This document shows, in pieces, positions 16,201 through 17,932 of a stretch of DNA of 17,932 nt. Within the stretch, counting starts at the first letter, position 1; the number at the start of each line of letters is the position of its first letter. A program made the translations under genes and the position numbers. Source of the DNA: CAZOJJ01 sp964580105. Its GTDB lineage: Bacteria > Bacteroidota > Rhodothermia > Rhodothermales > Rubricoccaceae. The notes under the pieces were generated by a model, which worked only from the letters and a program-made list of their open reading frames with translations, had not been told where the DNA came from and made no database searches. Location: assembly GCA_964580105.1 (NCBI GenBank), contig CAZOJJ010000058.1, positions 1 to 17,932 on the forward strand, in the 5' to 3' direction.

Positions 16201-17636
16201 CTGAACCACTCCTGTGGATTGACGCTGGACGCGATCCCACGAGCGTACGGGGCCAGGGCGGACGAGGCGCCCTCGGTATGTGTCTGGAGGACCTCGGCCG
16301 GCTTGTCGCCGCGGCGCACGGCGACGCCGTCGGCCAGGATGGCCTGCGCGGCGGCGGCCTCGCGGGTGTCGTCGTTGGCGAAGTTGAGGAGCTTGTCCGA
16401 GACGAACCACACGTCCGGGAGCGGCTCGCGGCGGCTGAACACGAGGACGTTGGCGCGGACGCTCGACGCGGCGTAGGCGTCCTGCGGGAGGGCGAGGACG
16501 GCGTCGAGGCGGAACGCGTGGAGGAGCCGCTTGCGGACCTCCTGAGCCGCGCCGCTCTTGTAGAGGACCCCCTCCGGCACGATGACGGCGGCGCGTCCGC
16601 CGGGGCGGAGCAGCTCCATCGCGAGCTGGAGGAAGAGGAGGTCGGAGGTGGCGGCCTGAACGGGGAAGCGCCCGCCCTCGTCGCGCGGCACGCGCAGCCC
16701 CCAGGGTGGATCCACCAGGACGACGTCGAAGGTGCCCGGCGTCTCGTCGAGGCGGTCGTACAGGCCGGTTCGAGCGTCCTGGTACCAGTCGCCGGCGGGG
16801 TCGAAGGCGTCGCGGTGCTGGAGCCGGGAGGGATCGGCCCCGGCGAGGACGACGCGGGCGCAGGCGATGGGGAGCGTGGCCGCGTTGACGTCGGTGCCGG
16901 CCACGCGGATGGGTTCGCTGGCCCGGTGGCGGAGGTTCGCGTAGCGCGCCGCGGCGGCGAGGAAGCCGCCCGACCCGAAGCACGGGTCGTAGACGGTCTC
17001 GCCCGGGCGGGGGTCCACGAGCCGGACGAGGAGGTCGAGGAGCGGGCGCGGGGTGTAGAACTCGCTCCGGATGGTGCGAGCCGCTCGCCCGGCGACCTGA
17101 TCGAGGACGGTTTCGAAGAACGCGGCGACGGCGCCGCCGGGCGCGGCGAGCTCCTCCTCGAGGCCGCCCGTGAGGTCGTAGACGAGCTGGAAGGCGCGGG
17201 CGAGCAGGCGATGGTGGAGCCGTCGGACGGGCTCCTCGACTACGTCCAGGACGGCGCCGTACCGGGTGCCCCGAAGGGGGCGGACGAGGTCCTCCAGCAC
17301 GGGGATGTGCGGGTTGTCCTCGACGACCCACGAGCGGAGGTCCCACGAATGCGGGTCGAACGGCTCGGGCTGGTTGGGCACGGGGCGGCCCTCGAAGGCG
17401 GCTTCGAGCCGGTCCGTCCGCTCCCGGAGGTAGACGTGGTAGACGAGGACGGCGACGGCGACGGCCGTGGGCACGTCCTGGTCCGTGTGCCCCGTGCTGC
17501 GGGCGAGGTCGGCGAGCCCCCACGCCATCCGCTCGTGGCGTTCGGGGGCGACGGCGACGCGCCGGGCCCGCTTCTCGAAGAGCGGGCCGGCGTAGTCGTC
17601 GGCGTCGAAGAGCCGGGCCTGGCGGGGTGGGGGCAT
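13281..17636 (-). CDS. Fused N6-adenine DNA methyltransferase, HsdS-like domain and STAND NTPase
   Basis: A 1451-residue multidomain protein. Residues 55-185 form a helical HsdM-like N-domain. The methyltransferase core (about 190-410) has EFYTP (192-196), AdoMet motif I DPCFGSGGFL (217-226) and catalytic DPPW (309-312, where type I HsdM usually has NPPF). Residues 565-730 resemble one HsdS target-recognition domain (PLGSLFEVFGGAAYRREDLL, FIRIRDLDDGTI, DLLVSLTGTVGKVA, IQRLSLKDLRRLPIPVLPPEDQ). A helical region (770-900) and a beta-sandwich (900-1000, HIRNTGALPLRRLRVRLP) follow. The NTPase has FGR (1049-1051), Walker A GTRRSGKS (1075-1082), Walker B LLLLDEFDK (D1205, E1206) and a RHPFIVQ GxP motif. 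A winged helix ends the protein (YRLAIPLMGEWIERH). I chose ATG 17636 (MPPPRQARLF); upstream in-frame residues are low-complexity and overlap the preceding gene. It probably methylates a sequence-specific adenine; the NTPase role is unknown. Confidence 0.82.
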   Translation of the reverse strand: MPPPRQARLFDADDYAGPLFEKRARRVAVAPERHERMAWGLADLARSTGHTDQDVPTAVAVAVLVYHVYLRERTDRLEAAFEGRPVPNQPEPFDPHSWDLRSWVVEDNPHIPVLEDLVRPLRGTRYGAVLDVVEEPVRRLHHRLLARAFQLVYDLTGGLEEELAAPGGAVAAFFETVLDQVAGRAARTIRSEFYTPRPLLDLLVRLVDPRPGETVYDPCFGSGGFLAAAARYANLRHRASEPIRVAGTDVNAATLPIACARVVLAGADPSRLQHRDAFDPAGDWYQDARTGLYDRLDETPGTFDVVLVDPPWGLRVPRDEGGRFPVQAATSDLLFLQLAMELLRPGGRAAVIVPEGVLYKSGAAQEVRKRLLHAFRLDAVLALPQDAYAASSVRANVLVFSRREPLPDVWFVSDKLLNFANDDTREAAAAQAILADGVAVRRGDKPAEVLQTHTEGASSALAPYARGIASSVNPQEWFRRPLSAGDESPLRVTELIAATAVAGALASHEEAGKAASTPGSLSWTTPIHELAERDYELVVKPSGEEALDKLFTLIREGGALGDRPIRPLGSLFEVFGGAAYRREDLLSAGSSPSEDAPPFIRIRDLDDGTIGTPDTAFAPEAAGRINPRLRLQRTDLLVSLTGTVGKVAAVPERLVGAIPALDLAVLRVGEGGEVGVPYVAALLRTAPYQAWLTGHARGSVIQRLSLKDLRRLPIPVLPPEDQLRVAAYATPGASAARLGLLFSEAEVAPATAFIEGNPRVSLFIEALAGGDTEQRVFQARRLARELEAELARTEVRYGEDSELARSVYALVDPLRDYADALEHFHGADRFALLGAAEAALRALGGNEPAEASGRVEEPDADLVNAEFRQRAALRLVGLVRTFRQAIEEARTALLESSSVEATLEPAAFAVAERADAQLHIRNTGALPLRRLRVRLPAEQASLGRQAKVSVTLTAGGEVSVTDVEEVLPALAAGEEVAYPVSFPALQSGSHALTVEIRAVRFDQEPFLQRTEAPYEVQSIRQVAFEPRDAFGPSPYILGSEPVRDLSMFFGRQRELAQIYDYVNRPGQANIVILEGTRRSGKSSVLRYLEADPQRRIPGWVPVYCSFQSARGRRGEDQAERGIPTEQVFRTLALRIALAMHRDGVEPDFPDTPPYQGAPQYFRRHARKAVERLFAEAGPQAFDVLQELLAVWLDQLGQRRVLLLLDEFDKIDEGIRNGITGPEVPENLRALFQEESRLNAVLAVFPRIVSLRQSYWSVLFGLGKTVPLRPLGLDEATALITEPVRGRLVYEAGSAKHLAELAGRHPFIVQVLADQVFSLCKQTEQRTVTRRIVAEAAQALITDNEHFEAVWHEIQLNRRRAILALLNRLSRRGASTTLQALEAEIEARGLRLSRGESLGAAHLDALREMELVQRDNPKEGPTTYRLAIPLMGEWIERHDLDDLLERARLEVA

Positions 17637-17673
17637 GGGGTGGCGGAGCGTCCTCCGGCGGAGGGCGGGGGCG

Positions 17674-17925
17674 TCAGGCGGCGAGGTAGGTGGCCCAGGC
17701 CGCGCGGAAGCTGGTGTAGTCCTCCGCGATGAGGGCGGCGTCGCCGTTCTTGAACCGGACGGAGGTCCGGCCGGGGATGACCTCGCTCCCATCGGACTCC
17801 GGCCGGCACGCCTGCACGTCGCCGAGGTCGATCGTGAAGGGGACGGCGTGCGGCTCGACCTCGATGCCGAGGCCGGCTTCGAGGGAGGGGACGAGGAGGG
17901 CGCGGGTGTCGTGGAGCCTGCTCAT
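17674..17925 (-). CDS. Small hypothetical protein leading the defence-like operon
   Basis: The 83-residue product (MSRLHDTRALLVPSLEAGLG...) is not recognised. It has no signal peptide or membrane segment. It looks like a compact alpha/beta protein: a hydrophobic strand VPFTIDLGDV, then SVRFKNGDAALIAEDYTSFRAAWATYL, which reads as strand-turn-strand-helix and loosely recalls FlbD-like small proteins; I give that only as a resemblance. The stop is 37 nt upstream of the methyltransferase fusion start, in the same direction, so co-transcription is likely. The window ends 7 nt beyond its start codon, so its promoter, or further genes, are outside. The frame is preferred over the overlapping longer minus-strand frame because it has a clean start and stop and less low-complexity sequence. 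Confidence 0.55.
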   Translation of the reverse strand: MSRLHDTRALLVPSLEAGLGIEVEPHAVPFTIDLGDVQACRPESDGSEVIPGRTSVRFKNGDAALIAEDYTSFRAAWATYLAA

Positions 17926-17932
17926 GCGCGGA

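Noticed and set aside
12303..17732. An 1809-codon open frame on the + strand opposite the methyltransferase operon
   Set aside because: Its residues are low-complexity (Glu, Arg, Gly and Val-rich) with no domain signature, whereas the minus strand has clear methyltransferase and NTPase motifs. Long antisense frames are common at this G+C content.
17637..17792. Longer N-terminus for the methyltransferase fusion starting at 17792
   Set aside because: The extra 52 residues are Pro/Arg/Ser low-complexity and overlap the 83-aa gene by 119 bp; ATG 17636 gives a natural start.

Overview
The window is G+C-rich (by eye about 70%) bacterial DNA. Several features suggest a member of the Rhodothermota/Bacteroidota (Salinibacter, Rubricoccus or Rubrivirga-like): a carboxypeptidase-regulatory-like/plug/beta-barrel TonB-dependent receptor of the OMP_b-brl_2 type, start codons without Shine-Dalgarno sequences, and one Bacteroidota-style promoter (TTG, 17 nt, TATTTTTT). 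The lineage is an inference from gene style; I could not run a tree.

Layout. 1-241: left edge with a 16-bp polypyrimidine tandem repeat and two 15-nt palindromes ahead of recA. 242-1303: recA, ending at a strong hairpin. 1395-3968 (+): a tight group of an exported PAP2 phosphatase, a RidA-family protein (ATGA overlap) and a NarX/DegS-type (HisKA_3) histidine kinase with no LuxR-type partner beside it. 4015-6141 (+): an OmpR-type response regulator and its HAMP/HisKA kinase with abutting stop and start codons. 6234-7343: a di-heme cytochrome c peroxidase/MauG-family protein with its own likely promoter. 7452-8159: an exported Arg-rich Spy/CpxP-like (LTXXQ) protein. 8309-10816: the outer-membrane receptor. 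Most of this left part looks like chromosomal housekeeping plus envelope sensing and uptake.

10866-11621: a DUF5995-like gene put out of frame by five copies of a 14-bp tandem repeat, followed by a hairpin-rich convergent intergenic region with visibly lower G+C.

11622-17925 (-) is the most interesting part: a compact three-gene operon running leftwards from the right edge. Its order is an 83-aa protein of unknown function, then a 1451-aa protein that fuses a type I-like N6-adenine DNA methyltransferase, one HsdS-like target-recognition domain, a helical region, a beta-sandwich and a STAND/Orc-type NTPase with a winged helix. Last comes a 547-aa protein with a second STAND-like NTPase and a C-terminal domain with a DUF4145/HEPN-like GN-Y-G-V-H motif. 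No HsdR helicase-nuclease is present in the window. I infer a modification-dependent anti-phage or conflict system in which NTPase switches, and possibly a HEPN effector, take the place of a classical restriction subunit. The right edge is cut just upstream of the 83-aa gene, so further components may lie outside.
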